A stretch of DNA of 20,450 nucleotides from Planctomycetaceae bacterium UBA4732. GTDB lineage: Bacteria > Planctomycetota > Planctomycetia > Gemmatales > Gemmataceae. Position numbers and translations under genes: made by a program. The stretch is from positions 8,477 through 28,926 of the forward strand of contig DHJA01000085.1 in NCBI GenBank assembly GCA_002404095.1. Direction: 5' to 3'. The stretch's first letter is position 1. Every line of letters begins with the position of its first letter. The notes below the pieces were generated by a model. It was not told the origin of the DNA, made no database searches, and saw only the letters and a program-made list of their open reading frames with translations. Shown here piece by piece: positions 1-7,723 of the stretch.

Positions 1-21
1 GGCGCCCGCGGAGCGGGCGCC
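1..21. repeat. Perfect palindrome in the E2 linker (9-bp arms, 3-nt loop)
   Basis: Arms GGCGCCCGC and GCGGGCGCC flank the loop GGA. Read on the minus (coding) strand the centre is CGCTCCGCG, the same nine bases found at the centre of the palindrome in the E1 linker. It lies in frame just past the lipoyl domain and encodes Ala/Arg/Ser/Gly-type linker residues. It begins at base 1, so the element may extend beyond the window. Confidence 0.75.
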
Positions 22-276
22 CCACTCTTCGTTCGCCTCCGTCACATAGCCGATCACGGCGCCGACGGCGACTTTGTCGCCTGCGGCTGGCGCGCCCGGC
101 GCAATGCGTAATACGCCCTTATCGAGACATTCAATATCTTCCGTGGCCTTCTCGCCTTCCAGCGTGAACAGCGCTTCGCCGGGCTTGACCGGCTCGCCGT
201 CCTGCTTGAGCCAGCCGACGAAGACGCCTTCCTCCATGTTCCATCCGAGACGCGGAATCGTGATTTCTACGGCCAT
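1..276 (-). CDS. Lipoyl-domain protein, probable E2 acyltransferase of a 2-oxoacid/acetoin dehydrogenase (partial)
   Basis: Only the first 92 codons are present; the gene runs off the left edge. The protein starts MAVEITIPRLGWNMEEG and forms a single lipoyl (biotinyl-lipoyl) domain over about residues 2-80. The attachment lysine is K43 in LEGEKATEDIE, the usual beta-turn position. This domain carries the acyl group between the E1 and E3 active sites of a cytoplasmic dehydrogenase complex. The ATG at 274-276 lies 10 bp after the stop of the E1 gene, with an AAGGG ribosome binding site inside the end of E1, so the two are one operon. The last residues visible, beyond the domain, are encoded by a perfect palindrome (1-21). 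A full E2 (with peripheral binding and catalytic domains) is expected from the context, but a stand-alone lipoyl protein cannot be excluded. Confidence 0.85.
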   Translation of the reverse strand, partial: MAVEITIPRLGWNMEEGVFVGWLKQDGEPVKPGEALFTLEGEKATEDIECLDKGVLRIAPGAPAAGDKVAVGAVIGYVTEANEEWGARSAGA

Positions 277-286
277 AGCAACACCC

Positions 287-2284
287 TTATTCCGCGACGA
301 GGTCACGGATCGCCTGCGCGATCCGTTCCGGATTGGGGACGACGGCCGCTTCCAAGGCCGGGCTATAAGGAGTCGGCGTATGCGCGCCGTTGAGCCGGCG
401 AATGGGCGCGTCCAAGTCGTCGAAGCCGCGGTCGGCGAGCTGGGCGGCGATCTCCGCGCCGAGGCCGAACGGCGCGAATGCTTCGTCCACAATAAGGAGC
501 CGGCCCGTCTTCGATACGGATTGCAAGATCGTCTCCACGTCCAACGGCGCCACGGTGCGCGGGTCGATCAACTCGACGGATATTCCCTCTTTTTCCAGTA
601 TCTCACACGCCTTCAATGTATGGTGAACCATCAGGGCGAGCGCAACCACCGTCACATCGCGGCCCTCGCGCACCACGGCCGCCTTACCGAATTCGATCTC
701 ATAGTCCTCGGCCGGGACGTTACCTTTCAGCCCCATAACCTCTCGATGTTCAAGAAAAATCACCGGGTCGTCACAGTTTAGCGCGCGTATCATAAGCCCC
801 TTGGCGTCATAAGGCGTCGAAGGGACGACGACGCGCAGCCCGGGAAAGTGGGCGTACATCGGATAGTAATTGCCGGAATGGTGCGTGGCGGCGGAATGGC
901 CGACGCCGATGCAGCCGCGCAAAAGGATCGGCATTTTCAGCCGGCCGCTGCTCATGTACTGCATCTTGGCGATTTGATTGACGATCTCGCCGACGGCGTC
1001 GAGAACAAAGTCGGCGAACATAAAGTCGATGACCGGCCGCGTTCCCGTCATGGCGGCGCCGCAGCCGAGACCCACGAAGCCGCGCTCACTAATCGGCGTG
1101 TCGCATAGACGCACGGGGCCGTACAGGTCGTACAAGCCGGCGGTGGAGCGAAAGTTGCCGCCGCGCTTGCCGATGCCCTCGCCCATGACGAAGATCGACG
1201 GATTGCGGGCCATCTCGGACGATAACGCCTCTAAAGTAGCCTGCATGTAGCTTATTTCACGGCCGGCATTTATGGTGGGCGACTCGCTCCGCGAGTCGCA
1301 TTTAGGCTCAGCGTAAACATGGTCCGTTGCGGTCGCAGGGTCGGGCGCCGCGCTCTTCTCAGCGAAACGGTGCGCCTCCTCTACCTGCGCCTCGATTTCG
1401 GCGTCAATCGCGCTCAATTCCTCCTCGCCAACGCCGGTTTTAAGCATCTCCTGCTTCAAGCGCCGAATCGGACACCGCGTCTTCCACTGCTCAACTTCTT
1501 CCTTTGTGCGATAGCCAAAATCGCCCATACCTTCCGCATGGGGGCGCGTGCGATACGTCAAACATTCGAGCAAAGTGGCGCCGTCGCCTGCGCGTGCGCG
1601 GCCAACGGCTTCCTTGGCCGCCCGGTGGACCGCGGCCACCTCGTTTCCATCCACCTCGACGCCGGGCAAACCATAGGCGGCGGCTCGCGCGGCTACGGTC
1701 GCATTGCCGGCCGCGTATTGGAACGGCACTTCGGTGGCGTACTGATTGTTCTCGCAGACAAAGAGGACCGGCAATTTCCAGATGCCTGCCATGTTCAAGC
1801 CTTCATGGAAGGCGCCGTTGTTGACCGCGCCGTCGCCGAAGAAAGCCACGGCCACGCCATCCGTTTTCAGCACCTTGAAGCTATAGCCGGCCCCCGCGGC
1901 CTGGAGGATGCACGGCCCAACGATGCCGCTCGTGCCCATCATGCCAATTTCAGGGGCGAATAGGTGCATACTGCCGCCGCGCCCATGCGAACAACCGGCC
2001 TCCCGGCCGTACAGTTCAGCGATCAACTGTTGCGGAGGCAAGCCCTTGGCCAAGGCATGGCCGTGCCCTCGATGCGTGCTGAAAACAACATCGGTCGGCC
2101 GTAGATTCGCGCAGACGCCGACGGCAATGGCTTCCTGGCCGACGTAGGTGTGACAGGCGCCGTGGATCAGGCCGCGTTGATGAGACCGCGCCAATCGCTC
2201 TTCACAGCGACGGATCAGCATCATTTGCCGATAAAGCGATAGGAATTGGTCTTTATTCAGGGATGGTAAAACTTTGGTCGCCAT
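287..2284 (-). CDS. Fused E1 alpha/beta subunits of a thiamine-diphosphate 2-oxoacid (pyruvate/acetoin type) dehydrogenase
   Basis: This 665-residue protein joins both E1 subunits in one chain. Residues about 10-320 are the alpha part, with the ThDP motif GDG at 150-152 and the closing NN at 179-180, spaced as in the family (about 28 residues). Residues about 340-665 are the transketolase-like beta part, including DTPISERGFVGLGCGAAMTG near 395-414 and GVGHSAATHHS. The enzyme would decarboxylate a 2-oxoacid or acetoin and pass the acyl group to the lipoyl protein encoded immediately downstream. The ATG at 2282-2284 has GGAGAG about 12 bp upstream. Alpha and beta are usually separate genes; fusions are known in this family. 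The linker (about 325-340) contains residues encoded by a perfect 9-bp palindrome. Substrate cannot be decided from sequence; acetoin or pyruvate are both reasonable. Confidence 0.92.
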   Translation of the reverse strand: MATKVLPSLNKDQFLSLYRQMMLIRRCEERLARSHQRGLIHGACHTYVGQEAIAVGVCANLRPTDVVFSTHRGHGHALAKGLPPQQLIAELYGREAGCSHGRGGSMHLFAPEIGMMGTSGIVGPCILQAAGAGYSFKVLKTDGVAVAFFGDGAVNNGAFHEGLNMAGIWKLPVLFVCENNQYATEVPFQYAAGNATVAARAAAYGLPGVEVDGNEVAAVHRAAKEAVGRARAGDGATLLECLTYRTRPHAEGMGDFGYRTKEEVEQWKTRCPIRRLKQEMLKTGVGEEELSAIDAEIEAQVEEAHRFAEKSAAPDPATATDHVYAEPKCDSRSESPTINAGREISYMQATLEALSSEMARNPSIFVMGEGIGKRGGNFRSTAGLYDLYGPVRLCDTPISERGFVGLGCGAAMTGTRPVIDFMFADFVLDAVGEIVNQIAKMQYMSSGRLKMPILLRGCIGVGHSAATHHSGNYYPMYAHFPGLRVVVPSTPYDAKGLMIRALNCDDPVIFLEHREVMGLKGNVPAEDYEIEFGKAAVVREGRDVTVVALALMVHHTLKACEILEKEGISVELIDPRTVAPLDVETILQSVSKTGRLLIVDEAFAPFGLGAEIAAQLADRGFDDLDAPIRRLNGAHTPTPYSPALEAAVVPNPERIAQAIRDLVAE
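1279..1299. repeat. Perfect palindrome in the E1 alpha/beta junction (9-bp arms, 3-nt loop)
   Basis: Arms GCGACTCGC and GCGAGTCGC flank the loop TCC, giving the centre CGCTCCGCG on the plus strand. It is in frame inside the fused E1 gene and encodes the CDSRSES stretch of the inter-subunit linker. Its outer six bases differ from those of the palindrome at 1-21, yet are complementary to each other, so the hairpin rather than the sequence is conserved. Confidence 0.8.
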
Positions 2285-2702
2285 GTTAAGCAGACTCTCC
2301 AGTGTTTCGCGTTCTGATGGTTGTCGCAGACGACCGAGGGTTCGTCAAGGGTCTGGATATCCGGATAGCCGTAGACGAGCGGACAGGCGGCGCCGCAACG
2401 CTTCGGCACCCCCCCTGGGTTCAGCGGATTAAGAAACTTTGGCTATTTTCGACATTCTTTGGAAAAGCGCGTCCGATTTCGCGTTGAAAAAACGTCTTAC
2501 TCTATAGGGACGGCTCGGCCGGTCACGGTAATGCTGCTGACGGATGTTCCGTCCGGTGTATAAGCTGTCCCCACACCTTCAAGGACGCGCACCATGAAGC
2601 TGAAGTGGTGGGATGCACGGTCGGCGCCGGCCGGGTTCCATCTTGTTCAGCGGCGTATCTGTCTGCTACTCTTTCTGTCCAACCTCTTGGGAGACGCATC
2701 CG
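2285..2702. other. Divergent intergenic region between E1 and a small secreted protein
   Basis: These 418 bp separate the minus-strand E1 gene from the plus-strand gene at 2703 and must hold both promoters. No convincing -35/-10 pair stands out on either strand. Visible structure is limited to the palindrome TATCCGGATA (2358-2367), a 6-bp hairpin GACGGA-TGT-TCCGTC (2539-2553) and a run of seven C near 2409. Short open frames here look non-coding. Confidence 0.5.
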
Positions 2703-3173
2703 ATGAGAACGCAACTACTGTCTGGAGCCGGGAAGCGCGTGCTGTGTTCGATGCTCGTCTGCTTACTGTGGGCCTTGGCGGTCCCCGCCGGCGCGAGGGC
2801 CGCCGCGGCCTTTGGAGACACGACCTGTGCTGTTCAGTCCGTCACCATTGGTGCGACGACCACCTGGCAAATTAAGGGCACGACGTCGGTTACCGGCCTC
2901 ATCCCCGGCGGTAATGGCGTAACCGTCACGGTCGAGTTCCAAAAGATGGCGAAGGGTGCCCCGGGCTGGTCCAAGATGTTGAAGGTGAAACAAGAGATCG
3001 ATGGCCTCGGGGGCAAGGCGACGATCGACACGGGTTTCAACGATTTCACGGCGGCGCCGGCCTCGGGCGATCAATATCGCATCCACGTGACTGGGGCAAA
3101 CAGGACTGCTCCGCTCCCGAAGAACAATCCGTTGAACCCAGTCGATTCGACCCCGATCACTCCCATCCCATGA
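2703..3173 (+). CDS. Small secreted beta-rich protein, function unknown
   Basis: The 156-residue product begins MRTQLLSGAGKRVL, followed by the hydrophobic stretch SMLVCLLWALAVPAGARA, a clear signal peptide ending around residue 34. The mature part (about 120 residues) is rich in Thr, Val and Gly in alternating hydrophobic patterns (VTIGATTTWQIKGTT, NGVTVTVEFQK), which suggests a small beta-sandwich, and ends in a Pro/Asn-rich tail. I do not recognise a family. I chose the ATG at 2703 because the signal peptide begins there and GGGAGA lies 8 bp upstream; the frame is open further upstream but that extension has no signal character. It sits about 165 bp before a DUF1559 pseudopilin in the same orientation, so the two may be expressed together at the envelope. 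Confidence 0.7.
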   Translation: MRTQLLSGAGKRVLCSMLVCLLWALAVPAGARAAAAFGDTTCAVQSVTIGATTTWQIKGTTSVTGLIPGGNGVTVTVEFQKMAKGAPGWSKMLKVKQEIDGLGGKATIDTGFNDFTAAPASGDQYRIHVTGANRTAPLPKNNPLNPVDSTPITPIP

Positions 3174-3338
3174 GACTTCTCAATGCGGCGTGACCGAGGC
3201 CGTTTGCACAGCCGGATCGCACCGTGCCGCGTCCGGCGACCTTCGCCGGGGCTACACCCAATGTGCGAGCAGGGAACCGGATCACGGTTCCTTGCTCGGT
3301 CGATCCTCTTCTTTCCACCCTATAGGAGGCAGGGTATC

Positions 3339-4244
3339 ATGCGAACCTTGGTCCACGTCCGGCGCGGCGTCACTCTGGTCGAGGTGCTCGTCGTCATCGC
3401 CATTCTCGCCTTGCTGATGGGCCTTTTGCTCGCGGCCGTCCAGCAGGTGCGGGAGTCGGCCGCGCTGTTGCAGAACAAGAACAACCTCCGACAGATCGTC
3501 CTGGCCGTGCATCAGGTGGCCGGGGAGAACGAGGGGAAGATCCAAGACCTGATGCGCTCCTCAATGCAGGGCGCAAATGGGGTTTCGTGTGACGCCGCCT
3601 TGTTCTACCGACTGGTCCCATACGTCCAGGGGCAGCCGCTGAATTACCACCCCAACTTATCCCTGGGAGAGATACTCGACTTAGCCCAACCGAACAACGT
3701 GAAGGTCTACCACAACCTGGCGGATCCGAGTTGGGATTACGACCCCGCTTACGCCAACGCGCGCTGCAAGTGCAGCTACGCGCTCAACATGTTTGCCTTC
3801 GACGGGAGCGTCAGCTTGGTGGCCTCGCTCCCCGACGGCGCCAGCCAGACGATCGCTCTGGCCGACAAGTACTTCGCCAGGTGCAGCCCCAACGTCACGC
3901 TCTCAAAGCCGACCAGCAACGACTTCACTCAGATCTTCGATCCTTATAATGGCGAAATCTACGGCCGCCGCCGGGCTACGTTCGCCGACCGCGGCTGGCA
4001 TGACGTGCTGCCGGTGACCGACCCCGCCACGAATACGACCCGGCCGTCGGTGGCGGGCAAGACGTTCCAGGTGCGACCGCGTCCGGAGGAGGTGGACCCG
4101 AGCATCCCTCAGACGCCGCACCGAGCCGGGCTGACGGTGGCGATGTTCGACGGCAGCGTGCGGACGATCTCGCCGTCGGTGGCCGAATCGGTGTTTTGGG
4201 CGCAGGTCACGCCTGCGGGCGGCGAGGTCGTCAATCCGGACTGA
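3339..4244 (+). CDS. DUF1559 family protein with type IV prepilin-like N-terminus
   Basis: The 301-residue protein starts [10 protein letters not shown], followed by [20 protein letters not shown]. This is a class III prepilin signal: cleavage expected after G10, Glu at +5 of the mature protein (E15), then the hydrophobic N-terminal helix. The C-terminus carries the H-X9-DG motif typical of DUF1559 (H261, D271, G272), followed by TPAGGEV. DUF1559 proteins are very numerous in Planctomycetota; they are presumed pseudopilin-like envelope proteins, but their exact role is not established. The start is set by AGGAGG at 3324-3329. The frame is open 52 codons further upstream, but that stretch lacks a start with a good ribosome binding site. 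A truncated second copy of the C-terminal region follows directly downstream (4285-4391). Confidence 0.93.
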   Translation: MRTLVHVRRGVTLVEVLVVIAILALLMGLLLAAVQQVRESAALLQNKNNLRQIVLAVHQVAGENEGKIQDLMRSSMQGANGVSCDAALFYRLVPYVQGQPLNYHPNLSLGEILDLAQPNNVKVYHNLADPSWDYDPAYANARCKCSYALNMFAFDGSVSLVASLPDGASQTIALADKYFARCSPNVTLSKPTSNDFTQIFDPYNGEIYGRRRATFADRGWHDVLPVTDPATNTTRPSVAGKTFQVRPRPEEVDPSIPQTPHRAGLTVAMFDGSVRTISPSVAESVFWAQVTPAGGEVVNPD

Positions 4245-4254
4245 CGCGAAGTCG

Positions 4255-4297
4255 CCGCGAAAGCATGTCTACCTCGCGTGGCGCCATGCTTTCGCGG
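4255..4297 (+). terminator. Hairpin after the DUF1559 gene
   Basis: Perfect 13-bp arms CCGCGAAAGCATG (4255-4267) and CATGCTTTCGCGG (4285-4297) enclose a 17-nt loop, 10 bp after the DUF1559 stop. There is no T-run after it, so a role as intrinsic terminator or 3' mRNA stabiliser is an inference. The right arm coincides with the start of the DUF1559 remnant. Confidence 0.5.
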
Positions 4298-4391
4298 CAG
4301 CGTTCGCACCCTTGCGCCCGGCACGTCGCCAGCCGCCTACTGGGGCGCCGTGACGCCAGCCGGCGGTGAAGTCCCCGGCAACGATTGGTAG
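4285..4391 (+). pseudogene. 3' remnant of a second DUF1559 gene
   Basis: Translating 4290-4391 gives FRGSVRTLAP, then [20 protein letters not shown] and NDW before a TAG stop at 4389-4391. This aligns along its length with the tail of the intact neighbour ([10 protein letters not shown], then [22 protein letters not shown]). Only about 34 codons are left, with no start and no upstream body. One extra C at 4289 breaks the frame relative to an ATG in the expected AMFDGS position (4286-4288). It is best read as the end of a tandem paralogue whose body was deleted, for instance by recombination between copies. It differs enough from the intact gene that it is not a fresh duplication. Confidence 0.8.
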
Positions 4392-4418
4392 GCTAATCGC
4401 TTTTCTTGCGGCAAAAGC

Positions 4419-4460
4419 AAGCAACCTGAGCCGAATAACGTCGTTCGGCCCAGGCTGCTT
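4419..4460 (-). terminator. Hairpin downstream of the sigma factor gene
   Basis: A stem of about 17 bp (4419-4435 with 4444-4460) has an 8-nt loop. Its two mismatches on the plus strand become G-U pairs when transcribed from the minus strand, so the structure fits minus-strand RNA. It lies about 50 bp after the sigma-factor stop and is followed on that strand by the T-rich TGCTTGCTTTTG. This is consistent with an intrinsic terminator for that gene. Confidence 0.65.
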
Positions 4461-4509
4461 CACGCCTAAACAGGATGTTGACTCTCCATCTATTCCCTTA
4501 TTTGCCTTT

Positions 4510-5112
4510 TCACTTCAAGCCTTTCATTTGCTTTCCAAACTTTCTCAAAGCGCGTTCGTACAGCTTGCGCGCGACATCCGCGCTTAGGCCCATCAGTTGG
4601 CCGATTTCCCCATATGACGAACCTTCTGCCCGCAGCAGGAGTACCTTGGCATACGCCATTGGAAGTCGGGGGAGCATGTCACGGACAAGCTGAATTCGCT
4701 CACACATTACGGCAACCTCCGCGGCCGACGGGGCGGCGTTCCGCAAGGATTCTTGAAAATTGCGCGCATCAATGGAAGTTTCGCGTCGAATGTCTCGTTT
4801 CTTCGTGTGAAGCCGCCGCCAGAGTTCGATCGTCGTCCGGTCAAAGATCACACGGAGCCAGGCGTACAGCTGGCGCGGGGTACACCCTTCAAAAGTATCG
4901 ATCTCCTTCATCACATTTAGGAAGGTCTCCTGAAATAGGTCCGAATCGCGTTCGTTGCGCGTAAGAATGAGGTCCTCTCTTTGTTGTGCCAGGCGCAGTA
5001 AATAGGGTCGGCAAGCCAGCAAAAATCGGCCGCGCGCCGGCCCGTCGCCGAGTTTGGCTCTTTCCATCGTCTCTTCAATAGTCTCATCGAATTGCGTCGG
5101 TAAAGGAGTCAT
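4510..5112 (-). CDS. ECF-type RNA polymerase sigma factor
   Basis: The 200-residue protein has the two-domain plan of ECF sigma factors. Region 2 spans about residues 33-102 (DLFQETFLNVMKEIDTF, then YAWLRVIFDRTTIELWRR). Region 4 spans about 137-193, with the helix-turn-helix SSYGEIGQLMGLSADVARKL. It would direct RNA polymerase to a small regulon in the cytoplasm. I chose the ATG at 5110-5112 because GGAAGG lies 5 bp upstream; another ATG 13 codons earlier has no good ribosome binding site. No anti-sigma factor or kinase gene is adjacent, so neither the inducing signal nor the target promoters can be inferred. The gene lies about 100 bp after a hydroxyacid dehydrogenase on the same strand, and a hairpin follows it. 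Confidence 0.88.
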   Translation of the reverse strand: MTPLPTQFDETIEETMERAKLGDGPARGRFLLACRPYLLRLAQQREDLILTRNERDSDLFQETFLNVMKEIDTFEGCTPRQLYAWLRVIFDRTTIELWRRLHTKKRDIRRETSIDARNFQESLRNAAPSAAEVAVMCERIQLVRDMLPRLPMAYAKVLLLRAEGSSYGEIGQLMGLSADVARKLYERALRKFGKQMKGLK

Positions 5113-5213
5113 GGCATCCTTCCAGAGAGAGGATGGGACGGCCGCGATCATGGGCCGAGGAATGGCAGGGGTATTGTAGATGCAACCGCTCCACTATTCA
5201 AGTCGCCGATGAT

Positions 5214-6203
5214 TCACGCGGGCCGCGCCCCGGGGCGATTTGCTGGGTCATTGACGACATTAGGGATCGGCTTACCGAGAATGGCACACGCCACGGCGCC
5301 GGCCGCCGCCTCGCGCAGTCGGCGCACCGCCGCCACACTGGTCGAAGCGATATGCGGCGCCAATATGACGTTGGGCATGCTCCGCAACGGATGGTCAGTC
5401 GGAATCGGTTCCGGGTCGCAAACGTCGAGCGCGGCGGCACCGAGACGGCCGGACTGTAGCGCCGAAGTCAGGGCGCCGGTATCCACCAGATTGCCGCGCG
5501 CCAGGTTGACTAGGATCGCGCCCGGCCGCATCATAACCAGCGCCCGCGCGTCGATCATGCCGCGCGTCTGGGCGGTGACTGGACAATGCAACGTGATCAG
5601 ATCGGACAACGCCAGCAGGTCATCGAACGAACCTGCCGCCTTGGCGCCGCTTAGCTCGATAACGGCGGGCGCGACCACGGGATCGAAGACCCATATCACA
5701 CAGCCGAACGGCAACAACCGCCGTATCACTTCCCGTCCGATCCGGCCGAAGCCTACCACGCCGACGGTCATGTCGCGCAACGTTCGCATTTGCACCAACG
5801 GCACGGCCAGGCTCCATTGGCCGTCGCGTAAGTGCAGGCAGTGCGGCACGACCTGGCGCGTGACGGCGAGGATGAAGGCGAGCGTATGGTCGGCGACTTC
5901 GTCGATGCAATAATCAGGCACGTTGCATACCGGGATGCCGCGCGATCGGGCGGCTTCGAGATCCACGTTGTCCACGCCGATGCCGTAGCGAACGATGATC
6001 TTGGCGCGGTCCATCGCCGCGATCACTTCGGTGTTTACGGGGGCGAATTGGGTGATAACATAGTCGGCGCCCTTTACCGCTTCACAAAGCTCGGCCGCGG
6101 TGCGGCATTGGCGGGCGTCAATGGTGCAGCCTAACGGTTGCAGAATCGACGTTTCAACATCAAGCGGATCGAAGGTGTGATCGGTAATAAGTGCTTTGGA
6201 CAT
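5214..6203 (-). CDS. D-2-hydroxyacid dehydrogenase, NAD-dependent
   Basis: The 329-residue protein shows the full pattern of the D-isomer-specific 2-hydroxyacid dehydrogenase family. The NAD-binding glycine motif GFGRIG is at about 151-156, with the acidic residue after the second beta strand in WVFDP (about D174). The catalytic triad is Arg in NLARGNLVD (about R236), Glu in DPEP (about E265) and His in APHIAST (about H284). It would interconvert a 2-hydroxyacid and a 2-oxoacid with NAD(H). It belongs to the phosphoglycerate-dehydrogenase/CtBP-like branch and lacks the C-terminal ACT domain of long SerA proteins. The exact substrate (glycerate, glyoxylate, phosphoglycerate) cannot be decided. 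The ATG at 6201-6203 has AGGA 7 bp upstream; a GTG nine codons earlier is less likely. Confidence 0.9.
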   Translation of the reverse strand: MSKALITDHTFDPLDVETSILQPLGCTIDARQCRTAAELCEAVKGADYVITQFAPVNTEVIAAMDRAKIIVRYGIGVDNVDLEAARSRGIPVCNVPDYCIDEVADHTLAFILAVTRQVVPHCLHLRDGQWSLAVPLVQMRTLRDMTVGVVGFGRIGREVIRRLLPFGCVIWVFDPVVAPAVIELSGAKAAGSFDDLLALSDLITLHCPVTAQTRGMIDARALVMMRPGAILVNLARGNLVDTGALTSALQSGRLGAAALDVCDPEPIPTDHPLRSMPNVILAPHIASTSVAAVRRLREAAAGAVACAILGKPIPNVVNDPANRPGARPA

Positions 6204-6523
6204 CGTGTTAGATCCTATTTCGGGTAGCACCCGGCCACGCCTATATTAGCCTCCTGTGAGCGCGGGACAACAAAAATGCGAGAAGTCGTTTCCACCTTCC
6301 ACCTATTCTCTCGCCCAGCTTTCGCACGTCCGTCCCTTGTAACAGCTCCCGGCGGAGGTAGAATACGCCGGTTGGCCATCTCTTGGTTCGGAGGATTCTC
6401 GATGCTCGCTCGCTATTCCAGCTTGGCCGTGGTCTGCCCTGGCTTGGACGATTGCCGAAATCAAAAACTGTAACCATAACAACTATTGCAGGTGTCAATT
6501 CTTCACCAAAGGAGGCTGTTCCG
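6204..6523. other. Divergent intergenic region
   Basis: These 320 bp lie between the minus-strand dehydrogenase and the plus-strand secreted-protein gene and should contain both promoters. One plausible plus-strand promoter is listed separately at 6337-6364. I see no RNA gene or convincing small coding region; the long open stretch reaching into the downstream gene from 6383 has no coding character before the AAGGAGG at 6509. Confidence 0.5.
6337..6364 (+). promoter_or_regulatory. Possible sigma-70-type promoter for the secreted protein gene
   Basis: TTGTAA (6337-6342) and TAGAAT (6359-6364) are separated by 16 bp and match the consensus at 4/6 and 5/6 positions. This would give a leader of about 150 nt before the ATG at 6524. 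Prediction from base pattern only; planctomycete promoters are not well defined. Confidence 0.3.
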
Positions 6524-7723
6524 ATGTCCGCTCAACGTTGGTTCGTCTGTGTTGGGGTGGTAACATTTGCGGCCGCCGCGGCGCCGGCCGCTAACGCCGA
6601 TGCTTTCGGCGAGGATAACTTGCGCGTCGTGGTTGGCCGACTGGCCGACGGCGTCCGCGAAGCGGCCGAGAAACTGGATCAAAAGTCTGTGCGCATCGGA
6701 CTCTTTTCGCCGTCCGACAACGACAAGAGCCAGTCCGGCGGGGCGTTTATGAGCGAACTGAACGCCGCTCTGGGAAAGTTTGTCAACCCCATCGCCGCGC
6801 TGGAGATAAAGGGCGACTATGGGTACATTAACGATCCGGCGCACCCCGGTTCCAAAGTAGTCGCGGTGCGCGCCAAGCTGTTCGCTGACGGGACGGAGAA
6901 AAAGGAGTTCGCGCCCTTCGAGGGCTACATCTCAGACGCCTCCGACATCGCCCGCCTTATGGGCGCGAACGTCGATTTCAAGGACGAATATGACCCCGCA
7001 AAGCGTAATAAGGAGCTGCAAGACGGTCTGCCGCCAGGGCCGCACAAGTCGCCGAAGCATCCGGCCTTCGTTCACGGCCGGGGAGATACGCTTGTGTCGC
7101 CGACGAAAGACAGCCCCTACGCCGTCGAAATCCGCACCCTGCTGCTGGCCGACTTCGGCAAGCAAAAGGCCGGCGCCCGCCAGGCCGAGTTGGTCGACGG
7201 CGAGCCGTTTGTCGAGATCGAAAAGGACGAACTGTATGAGGTGCGGGCGCTGAACTACTCGGACCACGAGGTCGCGGTGTCGCTGGTCATCGACGGCATC
7301 GACCAGTTCACCTTTAGCGACGACCGCGGCGAGGACGGCCGGCCGAAGTACAAGCACTACATCGTCGATGCGGCTAAGAACGGCAACCCGGGCCAGGTAC
7401 TTATCAACGGCTGGCACAAAACGGCCAAGAAATTGACCGACGCGGATCGGCGGCAGGGAAAAGGGAACGAACTCTCCTTCCTGGTCACGGAATATGGCAA
7501 GGGAGCGGCGTCCAAGTTCCCAACGCAAAGCCAGGGCAAGGTCGGCACGATCACGGTCGGTTTCGCCAAGTCATACCTCCGTCGGACATATGGTACGGTA
7601 GGTTCGGCGGCGCCCGGTTCGACGGAGACGGGCTTCGGCCCGGCGGTCGAATCCAAGCAGACGCCGGTCGTGCGCACCACCGACGACCCCAGTGCGTTTG
7701 TCACCGTCCGCTACAGCCGCTGA
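6524..7723 (+). CDS. Secreted planctomycete protein with FlgO/CsgG-like N-terminal region
   Basis: The 399-residue protein starts MSAQRWFVCVGVVTFAAAAA and has a signal peptide ending near residue 25. Residues about 30-150 (LADGVREAAEKLDQKSVRIG, a GGAFMSELNAAL helix, VVAVRAKLFADG) have the alpha/beta pattern of FlgO/CsgG-like periplasmic domains, here a tentative resemblance. Residues about 205-385 look like a beta-rich domain (PYAVEIRTLLLAD, EPFVEIEKDELYEVRALNYS, SLVIDGIDQFTFSDD); I recall related segments in planctomycete secreted and kinase-linked proteins. No catalytic motif is visible. The start is well set by AAGGAGG at 6509-6515. The gene is convergent with the MFS transporter gene and overlaps its end by 13 bp. 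Function is unknown. Confidence 0.8.
   Translation: MSAQRWFVCVGVVTFAAAAAPAANADAFGEDNLRVVVGRLADGVREAAEKLDQKSVRIGLFSPSDNDKSQSGGAFMSELNAALGKFVNPIAALEIKGDYGYINDPAHPGSKVVAVRAKLFADGTEKKEFAPFEGYISDASDIARLMGANVDFKDEYDPAKRNKELQDGLPPGPHKSPKHPAFVHGRGDTLVSPTKDSPYAVEIRTLLLADFGKQKAGARQAELVDGEPFVEIEKDELYEVRALNYSDHEVAVSLVIDGIDQFTFSDDRGEDGRPKYKHYIVDAAKNGNPGQVLINGWHKTAKKLTDADRRQGKGNELSFLVTEYGKGAASKFPTQSQGKVGTITVGFAKSYLRRTYGTVGSAAPGSTETGFGPAVESKQTPVVRTTDDPSAFVTVRYSR

Noticed and set aside
74..781. Long plus-strand frames opposite the E1/E2 operon
   Set aside because: They are antisense to well-supported coding sequence with recognised lipoyl and ThDP motifs and encode low-similarity, Arg-rich products.
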